A DNA stretch of 64,000 bases from Archivesica marissinica (GCA_014843695.1 CM026390.1:59188395-59252394), one strand, 5' to 3'; positions 23,296-35,806 are shown, numbered from the stretch's first letter. The notes: generated by a model not told the origin, from the letters alone. Numbers and translations: made by a program.

Positions 23296-24295
23296 NNNNN
23301 NNNNNNNNNNNNNNNNNNNNNNNNNNNNNNNNNNNNNNNNNNNNNNNNNNNNNNNNNNNNNNNNNNNNNNNNNNNNNNNNNNNNNNNNNNNNNNNNNNNN
23401 NNNNNNNNNNNNNNNNNNNNNNNNNNNNNNNNNNNNNNNNNNNNNNNNNNNNNNNNNNNNNNNNNNNNNNNNNNNNNNNNNNNNNNNNNNNNNNNNNNNN
23501 NNNNNNNNNNNNNNNNNNNNNNNNNNNNNNNNNNNNNNNNNNNNNNNNNNNNNNNNNNNNNNNNNNNNNNNNNNNNNNNNNNNNNNNNNNNNNNNNNNNN
23601 NNNNNNNNNNNNNNNNNNNNNNNNNNNNNNNNNNNNNNNNNNNNNNNNNNNNNNNNNNNNNNNNNNNNNNNNNNNNNNNNNNNNNNNNNNNNNNNNNNNN
23701 NNNNNNNNNNNNNNNNNNNNNNNNNNNNNNNNNNNNNNNNNNNNNNNNNNNNNNNNNNNNNNNNNNNNNNNNNNNNNNNNNNNNNNNNNNNNNNNNNNNN
23801 NNNNNNNNNNNNNNNNNNNNNNNNNNNNNNNNNNNNNNNNNNNNNNNNNNNNNNNNNNNNNNNNNNNNNNNNNNNNNNNNNNNNNNNNNNNNNNNNNNNN
23901 NNNNNNNNNNNNNNNNNNNNNNNNNNNNNNNNNNNNNNNNNNNNNNNNNNNNNNNNNNNNNNNNNNNNNNNNNNNNNNNNNNNNNNNNNNNNNNNNNNNN
24001 NNNNNNNNNNNNNNNNNNNNNNNNNNNNNNNNNNNNNNNNNNNNNNNNNNNNNNNNNNNNNNNNNNNNNNNNNNNNNNNNNNNNNNNNNNNNNNNNNNNN
24101 NNNNNNNNNNNNNNNNNNNNNNNNNNNNNNNNNNNNNNNNNNNNNNNNNNNNNNNNNNNNNNNNNNNNNNNNNNNNNNNNNNNNNNNNNNNNNNNNNNNN
24201 NNNNNNNNNNNNNNNNNNNNNNNNNNNNNNNNNNNNNNNNNNNNNNNNNNNNNNNNNNNNNNNNNNNNNNNNNNNNNNNNNNNNNNNNNNNNNNN
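23296..24295. other. Assembly gap of exactly 1000 N
   Basis: The gap joins the 31/26-bp array on the left to an unrelated 21-bp array on the right. A round 1000 suggests a placeholder size. The long frames reported across it consist of unknown residues and mean nothing. Confidence 0.99.
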
Positions 24296-24665
24296 GGTAA
24301 ATAAGCTCGCATACATGCTAAATAAGCTCGCCTACATGGTAAATAAGCTCGCATACATGCTAAATAAGCTCGCCTATATGGTAAATAAGCTCGCCTACAT
24401 GGTAAATAAGCTCGCCTACATGCTAAATAAGCTCGCCTACATGGTAAATAAGCTCGCCTACATGCTAAATAAGCTCGCCTACATGGTAAATAAGCTCGCC
24501 TACATGCTAAATTAGCTCGCGTACATGGTAAATAAGCTCGCCTACATGGTAAATAAGCTTGCGTACATGCTAAATTAGCTCGTGTACATGCTAAATAAGC
24601 TCGCCTACATGCTAAATTAGCTCGCGTACTTTGTAAATAAGCTCGCCTACATTGTAAATAAGCTC
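24296..24665. repeat. 21-bp array (about 17 units)
   Basis: The unit has core TAAATAAGCTCGCCTACATG preceded by G or C (ATGGTAAAT / ATGCTAAAT). The left boundary is lost in the gap. The right end degrades at GCTCAAGCGTCACATG. Confidence 0.9.
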
Positions 24666-25239
24666 AAGCGTCACATGCACTGAAGTTGAGGAAATGGCCA
24701 TTAACCTCCACAAAACTCCAATGCCACCAATTTGGAATGTACTATGAAATCAACAAATCTAGGGCCATGACGACATTAATGACGTTATGACTTCAACGGG
24801 GAAACTTCAGTTAATGTGCTTAGAAACAACAGAAATCAAAATATATCAGGAAATATTTTGTATGTTCAGCCATGCATGGTAGCCATCCTATGTCGACGTC
24901 TTATGATTCAAAATTCACCATAAAAGTTTTCTTGCATTTGATGGGGGGGGCGTCATGTGGTATATTGATCCTACTAGTAGGGCAATAACGAAAGAAAATA
25001 CATTACTTTGATCTTTAATATTCATGACTGCTTTATAGTGTGTAGTGTAATCATATGCCACTCATATGCAATCGTGTGTGTGATACTAGAGTAAACGAAC
25101 ACTGCATGTGACTAAACTGAGGGCTTAATGGTGCTACGGTAAATCAATAGCATATTGGGTATAACAACATTTTTATTTATATGAACACCACGTTGATTGA
25201 ATGTACATTACAATGTCTCAACATGAGACTATTAACACA
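24666..25239. other. Unique DNA
   Basis: No gene or repeat recognised. Confidence 0.45.
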
Positions 25240-26652
25240 CTGGTCGTTCACATTGTACCAGTTGATACTATATGTATGTCATTCACATTAAACCAGTTGA
25301 TACACCCTTTCTGGTCGTTCACATTGTACCAGTTGATACACTCTTTCTGGTCGTTCACATTAAACCAGTTGATACACCCTTTCTGGTCGTTCACGTTGTA
25401 CCAGTTGATACACCCTTTCTGGTCGTTCACATTGTACCAGTTGATACACTCTTTCTGGTCGTTCACATTAAACCAGTTGATACACCCTTTCTGGTCGTTC
25501 ACATTAAACCAGTTGATATACCCTTTCTGGTCGGTCACATTGTACCAGTTGATACACTCTATCTGGTCGTTCACATTGTACCAGTTGATATACCCTTTCT
25601 GGTCGGTCACATTGTACCAGTTGATACACTCTTTCTGGTCGTTCACGTTGTACCAGTTGATACACTCTTTCTGGTCGTTCACATTGTACCAGTTGATACA
25701 CTCTTTCTGGTCGTTCACGTTGTACCAGTTGGTACACTCTTTCTGGTCGTTCACGTTGTACCAGTTGATACTCTATGTATGTCATTCACATTGTACCAGT
25801 TGATACACTCTTTCTGGTCGTTCACATTGTACCAGTTGATACACTCTTTCTGGTCGTTCACATTGTACCAGTTGATATATACACTCTTTCTGGTCGTTCA
25901 CGTTGTACCAGTTGATACACTCTTTCTGGTCGTTCACATTGTACTAGTTGATATATACACTCTTTCTGGTCGTTCACATTGTACCAGTTGATACACTCTA
26001 TCTGGTCGTTCACGTTGTACCAGTTGATACACTCTTTCTGGTCGTTCACATTGTACCAGTTGATACACTCTATCTGGTCGTTCACATAGTACCAGTTGAT
26101 ACACTCTTTCTGGTCGTTCACATTGTACCAGTTGATACACTCTTTCTGGTCGTTCACATTGTACCAGTTGATATATACACTCTTTCTGGTCGTTCACATT
26201 GTACCAGTTGATACACTCTTTCTGGTCGTTCACATTGCACCAGTTGATACACTATTTCTGGTCGTTCACGTTGTACCAGTTGATACACTCTTTCTGGTCG
26301 TTCACATTGTACCAGTTGATATATACACTCTTTCTGGTCGTTCACATTGTACCAGTTGATACACTCTTTCTGGTCGTTCACGTTGTACCAGTTGATACAC
26401 TCTTTCTGGTCGTTCACATTGTACCAGTTGATATATACACTCTTTCTGGTCGTTCACATTGTACCAGTTGATACACTCTTTCTGATCGGTCACATTGTAC
26501 CAGTTGATACGCTCTTTCTGGTCGTTCACATTGTACCAGTTGATACACTCTTTCTGGTCGTTCACATTGTACCAGTTGATACACTCTTTCTGGTCGTTCA
26601 CATTGTACCAGTTGATACACTCTTTCTGGTCGTTCACGTTGTGCCAGTTGAA
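25240..26652. repeat. 36-bp array with 40-bp variant (about 39 units)
   Basis: The unit has core CATTGTACCAGTTGATACAC and then TCTTTCTGGTCGTT. A 4-bp variant, GATATATACACTC, appears at about 25875, 25950, 26170, 26320 and 26430. Because 36 is divisible by 3, frames stay open on both strands until a 40-bp unit shifts them. The reported frames are repeat shadows. Confidence 0.95.
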
Positions 26653-27766
26653 AACTCCGTCTCACACCGCGTTGAAACAGTGAAATATGACAGTTTCTCA
26701 TCCACCGGTTGCGTTTCGTATTCCTGCACGTTTAGATGTACTTTTGTATTTTCTGACAATCCTGAACAGTTCATTATTAAGTAATATATTCCAATGAATT
26801 TGTTTTGTCTGTAGTTTTTAAGTTTGACAGCAAACAGAAACCAACTTAATAAGTATACAAGAACTATTTCTTATTACGGACGTTCACACTAAGAGAAGTG
26901 GTTGTGCGGTTGTGTCACGTAGTACAATGAGGCTCCCGACAGGGCAGTTAAAATATTATATAAGCCAAAGCTATAGGAAATCGTAAAAAAAGACTTGCTT
27001 AATGCCACTCGTGGATATACATAGTTCGGTGATCACTCGATGCAATAAAATCCTATCTTACACTAATATACACAAATAGTCTCTCTGTCGTCGATATATT
27101 GTCGCTTTAACGTGATTATCTCTTCTTGGTTTTCAAATTACCGTGAATATTCTTGAAGACATGAGTCAATAAATTCCGTACAATATGTTGCAGTTCTGGA
27201 CCTCTCGGCATCACATCTGATTAATGTAAATGAGGTTGATATACGATGACTACGGTATTGTCCATATAACGTATGTGACTGTTTTATCCTCGACAATCAA
27301 TCACGCGGGAAACTACGGTCTTCCTTTTGGCATTGTCAATGGTAACCAGTGATGTATTCATCACAGATGTCTACATCATACATAAAACGACAGCATCAAT
27401 TACTTTAAATTGCACAACACGTTGCTATGGTAACCAATTGATGTTTTGTAGACAAGTGTTGTTTATTAGTATTATGATATAGTACAGAGTATATAATAGT
27501 TATCTCTTGGCAGTAATACATTAATAATGCTATAAATGTTAGCATAATCTATACAAATACAATATTAATATCGCACCAAAGGCGAGTAGCGCTCATATGC
27601 TGCTTTACTCTACTTTGCCTCTTCTATTTCCCTCGCGGCCATGACGGTGTGTGGTAGAACAGTGGACGGACTAGATCAAACACTAATATCATTATTAAAT
27701 GATTGCGTTATGGGGGTGGGGTGAGGGGTGGTAGGGCATATGAAGGACTATATCAAATACTACTAT
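26653..27766. other. Unique DNA, no gene seen
   Basis: About 1.1 kb without an exon-like frame. TGTCGCTTTAA at 27105-27115 equals one end of the TTAA-MITE, but no partner end is found nearby. Confidence 0.45.
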
Positions 27767-27945
27767 CAGTGCCGTAGCCAGAATCTGAAAATAACCGAGG
27801 CGACACCCCCCCGCGAATTATTTGTGTGTATGATTGTCTGTGTATTCTGATGGCAGTTTTATGAGTTGGCCTATATACATGTCGTTACTTGCCAAATTCT
27901 AAACAAGGCGAGTGCCTCATTTTCCTCAGTGCGGCTACGGGCCTG
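27767..27945. mobile_element. Non-autonomous DNA transposon, about 179 bp
   Basis: The left end is CAGTGCCGTAGCCAGAATCT; the right end, on the minus strand, is CAGGCCCGTAGCCGCACTGA. ACTAT occurs directly on both sides (27762-27766 and 27946-27950), a possible 5-bp target duplication. CAG.GGCGTAGCC-type ends are common on DNA transposons of animals. No transposase is present. Confidence 0.65.
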
Positions 27946-28012
27946 ACTATTAGCTGTATTACCTCCTTGCTTTTGAAAGGGTGTGGAAACACTAATGTTA
28001 GTTACATTATGT
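27946..28012. other. Unique spacer
   Basis: Short unique segment between two mobile elements. Confidence 0.4.
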
Positions 28013-28298
28013 CTGTTTGTGTTAGGAGTCCGCCTCCGTGGTCGAGTGGTTAAGGTCGCTGACTTGTATACCACTGTAACCTATTATCACTGATGGTCAC
28101 GGGTTCGAGCCCCGCTCAGACCGTATCTCATGTATATGAACAAGTTGGCAGTTTCTTACGGAGGTTGGTGCACCCAAGTAACCGCTGGTGCCTGCCCAGG
28201 AAACGTGTTGTTAGGTAAACTGCCCGCCGGCGAAATAGCCCAAAATGGTGCTGATGCAGGCGTTAAACACGAAATATAACATAACTGTTTGTGTTAGG
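28013..28298 (+). mobile_element. SINE D with perfect 14-bp target-site duplication
   Basis: The body, 28027-28284 (258 bp), starts with a tRNA-like head: GCCTCCGTGGTCGAGTGG is an A-box region and ACGGGTTCGAGCCCC a B box, with an insert between them as in a tRNA with a long arm. The unrelated body has TTCTTACGGAGGTTGGTGCA and ends GTTAAACACGAAATATAAC. CTGTTTGTGTTAGG flanks it at 28013-28026 and 28285-28298. The perfect duplication suggests a young insertion. Confidence 0.9.
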
Positions 28299-28649
28299 TG
28301 GGGATAGAGTTATGTGATGTGACATCGGAAGGTCAAGGTAAACAGTAAATATAAGGTTTATCTGCAATAGTTTGTAGTTAAAATGCAAACGCAACTAAAT
28401 AGGGCGCTGAACAAGAGTGCGGACTATGATAAAACCTTTCCATTGAGCTAATGTGTTCGAATCTCGTTGTGGTCTTTTTTGTTGTTTTATTTCGTATTTT
28501 ATATATTTCAATTGGTTACAAAGTAAATAACGAACACATAGTTCTATTATTCTATGCATAATACCCATAAAAGACATATTTGTAAAATGCATATACACAA
28601 ATTATATTATATAAATGATATCAGGAAACGGGTTTGATAAATTAACATC
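28299..28649. other. Unique DNA
   Basis: A weak tRNA B-box-like string (TGTTCGAATCTCG) occurs at 28450-28463 without a convincing cloverleaf. Nothing else is seen. Confidence 0.4.
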
Positions 28650-29332
28650 AATGTGTCGTGTGTCAGTGTGCCAATGTGTCGTGTGTCAGTGTGTCAGTGT
28701 GTCAGTGTGTCAGTGTGTCGTATGTCAGTGTGTCGTGTGTAAGTGTGTCAGTGTGTCAGTGTGTCGTGTGTAAGTGTGTCAGTGTGTCAATGTGTCGTGT
28801 GTCAGTGTGTCGTGTGTCATGTGTCAGTGTGTCGTGTGTAAGTATGTCAGTATGTCAGTGTGTCAGTGTGTCGTGTGTCGTATGTCGTGTGTAAGTGTGT
28901 CAGTATGTCAGTGTGTCAGTGTGTCAGTGTATCAGTGTGTCGTGTGTAAGTGTGTCAGTATGTCAGTGTATCAGTGTGTCAGTGTGTCAGTGTATCAGTG
29001 TGTCGTGTGTCAGTGTGTCAGTATGTCAGTGTATCAGTGTGTCAGTGTGTCAGTATGTCAGTGTATCAGTGTGTCAGTGTGTCAGTGTGTCAGTGTATCA
29101 GTGTGTCGTGTGTAAGTGTGTCAGTATGTCAGTGTATCAGTGTGTCGTGTGTCGTGTGTCGTGTCTCGTGTGTCAGTGTATCAGTGTGTCAGTGTGTCGT
29201 GTGTCAGTGTGCCAATTTGTCGTGCGTCAGTGTGTCGTGTGTCGTGCGTCAGTGTGTCAGTGTGTCAGTGTGTCAGTGTGTCGTGTGTCGTGCGTCAATG
29301 TGTCGTGTGTCAGTGTGCCAATGTGTCGTGTT
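28650..29332 (+). repeat. GTGTCAGT-type short tandem array
   Basis: About 680 bp of GTGTCAGT units mixed with GTGTCGT, GTGTAAGT, TATGTCA and TGCCAAT variants. No stop occurs for long stretches in all three plus frames, so the cysteine/valine/serine-rich frames here are low-complexity artefacts. Confidence 0.95.
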
Positions 29333-29648
29333 TTAATGATCCCTGGAATTGTTTCCTTTAAGAGGAATGAATAGAAAACAAATAAAAAATAATTAAATAA
29401 TACATAAATAAAAAGTAGAAGCGAGAAATGCGATTCGAACTTCCACACTATTTGTTACTTAGCCGACTATGTGCCGCAGATACAACTTTTTGTGATATAT
29501 ATATACGTAGCACCGATCTATTATTGATCAGCTTGAGTTTATATCTTACTTAAAACACACACTTATATAACACGATTTTACTAATTAAAATTAATTTCGT
29601 ACATTTACGCATAGGATTTAATGTAATACTCCACTATTAAATAATTAG
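29333..29648. other. Unique AT-rich DNA
   Basis: A minus-strand string GGAAGTTCGAATCGCATT at 29427-29444 resembles a tRNA B box, possibly an old tRNA-derived remnant. No complete structure is seen. Confidence 0.35.
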
Positions 29649-29888
29649 TTGTCCGATTAGCGCAGAGGTTAGCGCGCTCGCTTCTCACCAGCTTCGATCC
29701 TGGGACGGGGAAGTATGTGAGATGGTACTGTGGTCGCCTGATCGGACAGGTGGGTTTTCTCCGGGTACTCCGGTTTCCCCCCACACGAATGACCACATTT
29801 ACGCTTTCATCCGCGCCAACGAGAGTGATTAATATAAGTTGTTAGAACTTGCTTCGCAATCGTTGTCAAATAAATAAAGCTTAAACTG
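29649..29888 (+). mobile_element. SINE B, near full length
   Basis: The tRNA-like head is GTCCGATTAGCGCAGAGGTT; its B-box side is partly deleted (GCTTCGATCCTGGGAC). The body includes GATGGTACTGTGGTCGCC, GGTGGGTTTTCTCCGGGTAC and CGCGCCAACGAGAGTGATTA, and the end is AAATAAATAAAGCTTAAAC. Confidence 0.85.
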
Positions 29889-30762
29889 TTTAAATAATAA
29901 TGGACATTATTATAATATATATATGCAACGCACCAATGAAGATAATACATAAATAGGTGGTCGTATAGTTAAACACCTTCACCGTGTGACTATGTACACG
30001 CATATTTTGGGCTTTTTAGGAAGCTAGAAATGTACGCAAGATTCTTTAAATGATAATGATGATCTATATAGCCATTACACACATTAATGCCTTGATTTAT
30101 AATTAAATGTATATTGTATTACTTGTGTTTATTTCATTGTCTTCTTGTTGCGTCATTGTATTATATCTATATCTATAATTCATGTGTGTTGTGTTTTCAC
30201 ATGTCTCTGGCTTACTTGAATTTGAAAATAAACTCTCTTTCTATATTTACACATATAACATTTATTGGCAATTTGACATCATCTTCAATAGCCGCATATG
30301 TAACCAGTGCCAATTTAAGCTCATTTTACTGTAGTATGCATGTAAACTGTAGCTTGACACTGTGTAACAAGTAAGCTGGATAGGGAATATGCAATTGTTG
30401 CTTCAGGTTAAGTTGTCGTGAAACATTTAAAATGCGTTTTAATTTGTAATTTGTTAAGCAAAAAATCTATATGATAAACGTGCGAACGCTTGCATAAAAT
30501 GTGTATTTAATGACATTTTTAATAATAGGCCAGACTGCATGTCGTTTGATGTTGGCTTCATTGTAATAAACGAGATTAATAAATATGACATTAATTTTTA
30601 AACAGCACTTCATTTTAATAACAGATGATTATAAAGTCGACATTTTTCACTTCATGACTATTTCAGTGTAGATAGTGCAGATATTTCTTGCACTGTATGG
30701 GGTATTAATATATTAATTGTGTTGGTCTGTCAGTTCTGTATAACTGACAGGATTCGCGGGTG
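29889..30762. other. Unique DNA, no gene seen
   Basis: The frame at 30114-30374 (86 codons) is AT-rich with no recognisable domain. I do not call it a gene. Confidence 0.4.
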
Positions 30763-32900
30763 TTTTAATAGTGCTTTATAGTTGAGAGCAGTCGTTGTTG
30801 TTTTAATGTCGCTTCATAGTTGAGAGCAGTCGTTGTTGTTTTATCTTCGCTTCATAGTTGAGAGCAGTCGTTGTTGTTTTAATAGTGCTTTATAGTTGAG
30901 AGCAGTCGTTGTTGTTTTAATGTCGCTTCATAGTTGAGAGCAGTCGTTGTTGTTTTAATGTCGCTTCATATTTTAGAGCAGTCGTTGTTGTTTTAATGTC
31001 GCTTTATAGTTGAGAGCCGTCGTTGTTGTTTTAATGTCGCTTTATAGTTGAGAGCAGTCGTTGTTGTTTTATCTTCGCTTCATAGTTGAGAGCAGTCGTT
31101 GTTGTTTTAATAGTGCTTTATAGTTGAGAGCAGTCGTTCTTGTTTTAATGTCGCTTCACAGTTGAGAGCAGTCGTTGTTGTTTTAATGTCGCTTCATAGT
31201 TTAGAGCAGTCGTTGTTGTTTTAATGTCGCTTTATAGTTGAGAGCAGTCGTTGTTGTTTTAATGTCGCTTTATAGTTGAGAGCAGTCGTTGTTGTTTTAA
31301 TGTCGCTTCATAGTTGAGAGCAGTCGTTGTTGTTTTAATGTCGCTTCATAGTTGAGAGCAATCGTTGTTGTTTTATCTTCGTTTCATAGTTGAGAGCAGT
31401 CGTTGTTGTTTTAATGTCGCTTCATAGTTGAGAGCAGTCGTTGTTGTTTTATGTTCGCTTCATAGTTGAGAGCAATTGTTGTTGTTTTAATGTCGCTTCA
31501 TAGTTGAGAGCAGTCGTTGTTGTTTTAATGTCGCTTCATAGTTGAGAGCAGTCGTTGTTGTTTTAATGTCGCTTCATATTTTAGAGCAGTCGTTGTTGTT
31601 TTAATGTCGCTTTATAGTTGAGAGCAGTCGTTGTTGTTTTAATGTCGCTTCATAGTTGAGAGCAGTCGTTGTTGTTTTAATGTCGCTTCATAGTTGAGAG
31701 CAATCGTTGTTGTTTTATCTTCGTTTCATAGTTGAGAGCAGTCGTTGTTGTTTTAATGTCGCTTCATAGTTGAGAGCAGTCGTTGTTGTTTTATGTTCGC
31801 TTCATAGTTGAGAGCAATTGTTGTTGTTTTAATGTCGCTTCATAGTTGAGAGCAGTCGTTGTTGTTTTAATGTCGCTTCATAGTTGAGAGCAGTCGTTGT
31901 TGTTTTAATGTCGCTTCATATTTTAGAGCAGTCGTTGTTGTTTTAATGTCGCTTTATAGTTGAGAGCCGTCGTTGTTGTTTTAATGTCGCTTTATAGTTG
32001 AGAGCAGTCGTTGTTGTTTTATCTTCGCTTCATAGTTGAGAGCAGTCGTTGTTGTTTTAATAGTGCTTTATAGTTGAGAGCAGTCGTTCTTGTTTTAATG
32101 TCGCTTCACAGTTGAGAGCAGTCGTTGTTGTTTTAATGTCGCTTCATAGTTTAGAGCAGTCGTTGTTGTTTTAATGTCGCATTATAGTTGAGAGCAGTCG
32201 TTGTTGTTTTAATGTCGCTTTATAGTTGAGAGCAGTCGTTGTTGTTTTAATGTCGCTTCATAGTTGAGAGCAGTCGTTGTTGTTTTAATGTCGCTTCATA
32301 GTTGAGAGCAATCGTTGTTGTTTTATCTTCGTTTCATAGTTGAGAGCAGTCGTTGTTGTTTTAATGTCGCTTCATAGTTGAGAGCAGTCGTTGTTGTTTT
32401 AATGTCGCTTCATAGTTGAGTGGAATCGTTGTTGTTTTATCTTCGTTTTATAGTTGAGAGCAGTCGTTGTAGTTTTATGTTCGCTTCATAGTTGAGAGCA
32501 GTTGTTGTTGTTTTATCTTCGCTTCATAGTTGAGAGCAGTCGTTGTTGTTTTATGTTCGCTTCATAGTTGAGAGCAGTCGTTGTTGTTTTATATTCGCTT
32601 CGTAATTGAGAGCAGTCGTTGTTGTTTTATCTTCGCTTCATAGTTGAGAGCAGTCGTTGTTGTTTTATCTTCGCTTCATAGTTGAGAGCAGTCGTTGTTG
32701 TTTTATCTTCGCTTCATAGTTGAGAGCAGTCGTTGTTGTTTTATCTTCGCTTCATAGTTGAGAGCAGTCGTTGTTGTTTTATCTTTGCTTCATAGATGAG
32801 AGCAGTCGTTGGTGTTTTTAATTTCACTTTATAGTTGAGATGAGTCGTTGTTGTTTTTATTTCGCTTGGTAGAATTCAGCTTCAATTTGACATCAGTCTT
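30763..32900 (+). repeat. 38-bp array with long-range duplications (about 55 units)
   Basis: The unit is AATGTCGCTTCATAGTTGAG followed by AGCAGTCGTTGTTGTTTT. Rare variants repeat at fixed distances. ATTTTAGAGCA occurs at 30970, 31578 and 31920; ATCTTCGTTTCAT at 31375, 31717 and 32325. The offsets 342 bp (9 units) and 950 bp (25 units) show block duplication. The last units decay from about 32800. Confidence 0.95.
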
Positions 32901-32949
32901 GGGTGTTTCAGTATGACAGTGTGTGTCTCTAGATAATGCATCCATGTGT

Positions 32950-35735
32950 GAGTCTAGTTAGTGCACAGTAATGTATGTATCGATGTATAGTTAATGCACG
33001 GTGTGGGTATCTAGTAAATACCTAGTTAGTGCACAGTAATGTATGTATCGATGTATAGTTAATGCACGGTGCGGGTAGCTAGTAAATACCTAGTTAGTGC
33101 ACAGTAATGTTATCGATGTATAGTTAATGCACAGTGCGGGTAGCTAGTAAATACCTAGTTAGTGCACAGTAATGTATGTATCGATGTATAGTTAATGCAC
33201 GGTGTGGGTATCTAGTAAATACCTAGTTAGTGCACAGTAATGTTATCCAGCTAAAGCACAGTATCGATGTATAGTTAATGCACGGTGCGGTATCTAGTAA
33301 ATACCTAGTTAGTGCACAGTAATGTTATCGATGTATAGTTAATGCACGGTGCGGTATCTAGTAAATACCTAGTTAGTGCACAGTAATTTTATCGATGTAT
33401 AGTTAATGCACGGTGCAGGTATCTAGTAAATACCTAGTTAGTGTACAGTAATGTTATCGATGTATAGTTAATGCACGGTGCGGTATCTAGTAAATACCTA
33501 GTTAGTGCACAGTAATGTTATCGATGTATAGTTAATGCACGGTGTGGGTATCTAGTAAATACCTAGTTAGTGCACAGTAATGTTATCGATGTATAGTTAA
33601 TGCACGGTGCAGTATCTAGTAAATACCTAGTTAGTGCACAGTAATGTTATCGATGTATAGTTAATGCACGGTGCGGTATCTAGTAAATACCTAGTTAGTG
33701 CACAGTAATGTTATCGATGTATAGTTAATGCACGGTGCGGTATCTAGTAAATACCTAGTTAGTGCACAGTAATGTTATCGATGTATAGTTAATGCACGGT
33801 GTGGGTATCTAGTAAATACCTAGTTAGTGCACAGTAATGTTATCGATGTATAGTTAATGCACGGTGCGGTATCTAGTAAATACCTAGTTAGTGCACAGTA
33901 ATGTTATCGATGTATAGTTAATGCACGGTGCGGTATCTAGTAAATACCTAGTTAGTACACAGTAATGTTATCGATGTATAGTTAATGCACGGTGCGGTAT
34001 CTAGTAAATACCTAGTTAGTGCACAGTAATGTTATCGATGTATAGTTAATGCACGGTGCAGGTATCTAGTAAATACCTAGTTAGTGTACAGTAATGTTAT
34101 CGATGTATAGTTAATGCACGGTGCGGTATCTAGTAAATACCTAGTTAGTGCACAGTAATGTTATCGATGTATAGTTAATGCACGGTGTGGGTATCTAGTA
34201 AATACCTAGTTAGTGCACAGTAATGTTATCGATGTATAGTTAATGCACGGTGCAGTATCTAGTAAATACCTAGTTAGTGCACAGTAATGTTATCGATGTA
34301 TAGTTAATGCACGGTGCGGTATCTAGTAAATACCTAGTTAGTGCACAGTAATGTTATCGATGTATAGTTAATGCACGGTGCGGTATCTAGTAAATACCTA
34401 GTTAGTGCACAGTAATGTTATCGATGTATAGTTAATGCACGGTGTGGGTATCTAGTAAATACCTAGTTAGTGCACAGTAATGTTATCGATGTATAGTTAA
34501 TGCACGGTGCGGTATCTAGTAAATACCTAGTTAGTGCACAGTAATGTTATCGATGTATAGTTAATGCACGGTGCGGTATCTAGTAAATACCTAGTTAGTG
34601 CACAGTAATGTTATCGATGTATAGTTAATGCACGGTGCGGTATCTAGTAAATACCTAGTTAGTGCACAGTAATGTTATCGATGTATAGTTAATGCACGGT
34701 GCGGTATCTAGTAAATACCTAGTTAGTGCACAGTAATGTTATCGATGTATAGTTAATGCACGGTGCGGTATCTAGTAAATACCTAGTTATTGCACAGTAA
34801 TGTTATCGATGTATAGTTAATGCACGGTGCGGTATCTAGTAAATACCTAGTTAGTGCACAGTAATGTTATCGATGTATAGTTAATGCACGGTGCGGTATC
34901 TAGTAAATACCTAGTTAGTGCACAGTAATGTTATCGATGTATAGTTAATGCACGGTGCAGGTATCCAGTAAATACCTAGTTAGTGCACAGTAATGTTATC
35001 GATGTATAGTTAATGCACGATGCGGTATCTAGTAAATACCTAGTTAGTGCACAGTAATGTTATCGATGTATAGTTAATGCACGGTGCAGGTATCCAGTAA
35101 ATACCTAGTTAGTGCACAGTAATGTTATCGATGTATAGTTAATGCACGATGCGGTATCTAGTAAATACCTAGTTAGTGCACAGTAATGTTATCGATGTAT
35201 AGTTAATGCACGGTGCAGGTATCCAGTAAATACCTAGTTAGTGCACAGTAATGTTATCGATGTATAGTTAATGCACGATGCGGTATCTAGTAAATACCTA
35301 GTTAGTGCACAGTAATGTTATCGATGTATAGTTAATGCACGGTGCAGGTATCCAGTAAATACCTAGTTAGTGCACAGTAATGTTATCGATGTATAGTTAA
35401 TGCACGATGCGGTATCTAGTAAATACCTAGTTAGTGCACAGTAATGTTATCGATGTATAGTTAATGCACGGTGCGGTATCTAGTAAATACCTAGTTAGTG
35501 CACAGTAATGTTATCGATGTATAGTTAATGCACGGTGCGGTATCTAGTAAATACCTAGTTAGTGCACAGTAATGTTATCGATGTATAGTTAATGCACGGT
35601 GCGGGTATCTAGTAAATACCTAGTTAGTGCACAGTATAGTTGTATAGTTATTGCGCAGTGCTGTTATCGAGTTAGTGAACAGTTTGATTATCTAGTTAAT
35701 ACACATACTAGTTATATAGTTAATGCACGATGTGT
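32950..35735 (+). repeat. 64-bp higher-order array (about 42 units)
   Basis: Each 64-bp unit resolves into a 24-bp monomer (CTAGTTAGTGCACAGTAATG TTAT), 5 bp (CGATG), a second 24-bp monomer (TATAGTTAATGCACGGTGCG GTAT) and an 11-bp partial monomer (CTAGTAAATAC). The monomers are relatives of the simple 24-bp array at 36436-37828. Variant order also repeats at a larger scale: the GCAGGT variant followed by AGTGTACAG recurs at 33415 and 34058. From about 34950 to 35400 two variants alternate as 128-bp dimers. Confidence 0.95.
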
Positions 35736-35806
35736 CACATAATGCGACGTGGGGGTTCGTGTACAAGATAAACAAGTAGTACTTCGCTGTGTCTATAGTT
35801 TTATTA
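35736..35806. other. Unique spacer, left target flank of SINE B
   Basis: Contains AAGTAGT and TATAGTTTTATT, both of which recur on the far side of the SINE. Confidence 0.5.

Noticed and set aside
23195..24515. Frames of over 300 codons across the gap
   Set aside because: They consist of unknown bases; the ends are array sequence.
27105..27115. Another TTAA-MITE copy
   Set aside because: Only one end motif (TGTCGCTTTAA) is present and no partner is found within several hundred bases.
28650..29332. A Cys-rich metallothionein-like or mucin-like protein
   Set aside because: The Cys-Val-Ser pattern comes from GTGTCAGT repeats in all three frames.
32950..35735. Telomeric or subtelomeric repeat
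   Set aside because: No TTAGGG-type or related unit anywhere in the window; the 64-bp unit has no telomere-like core.
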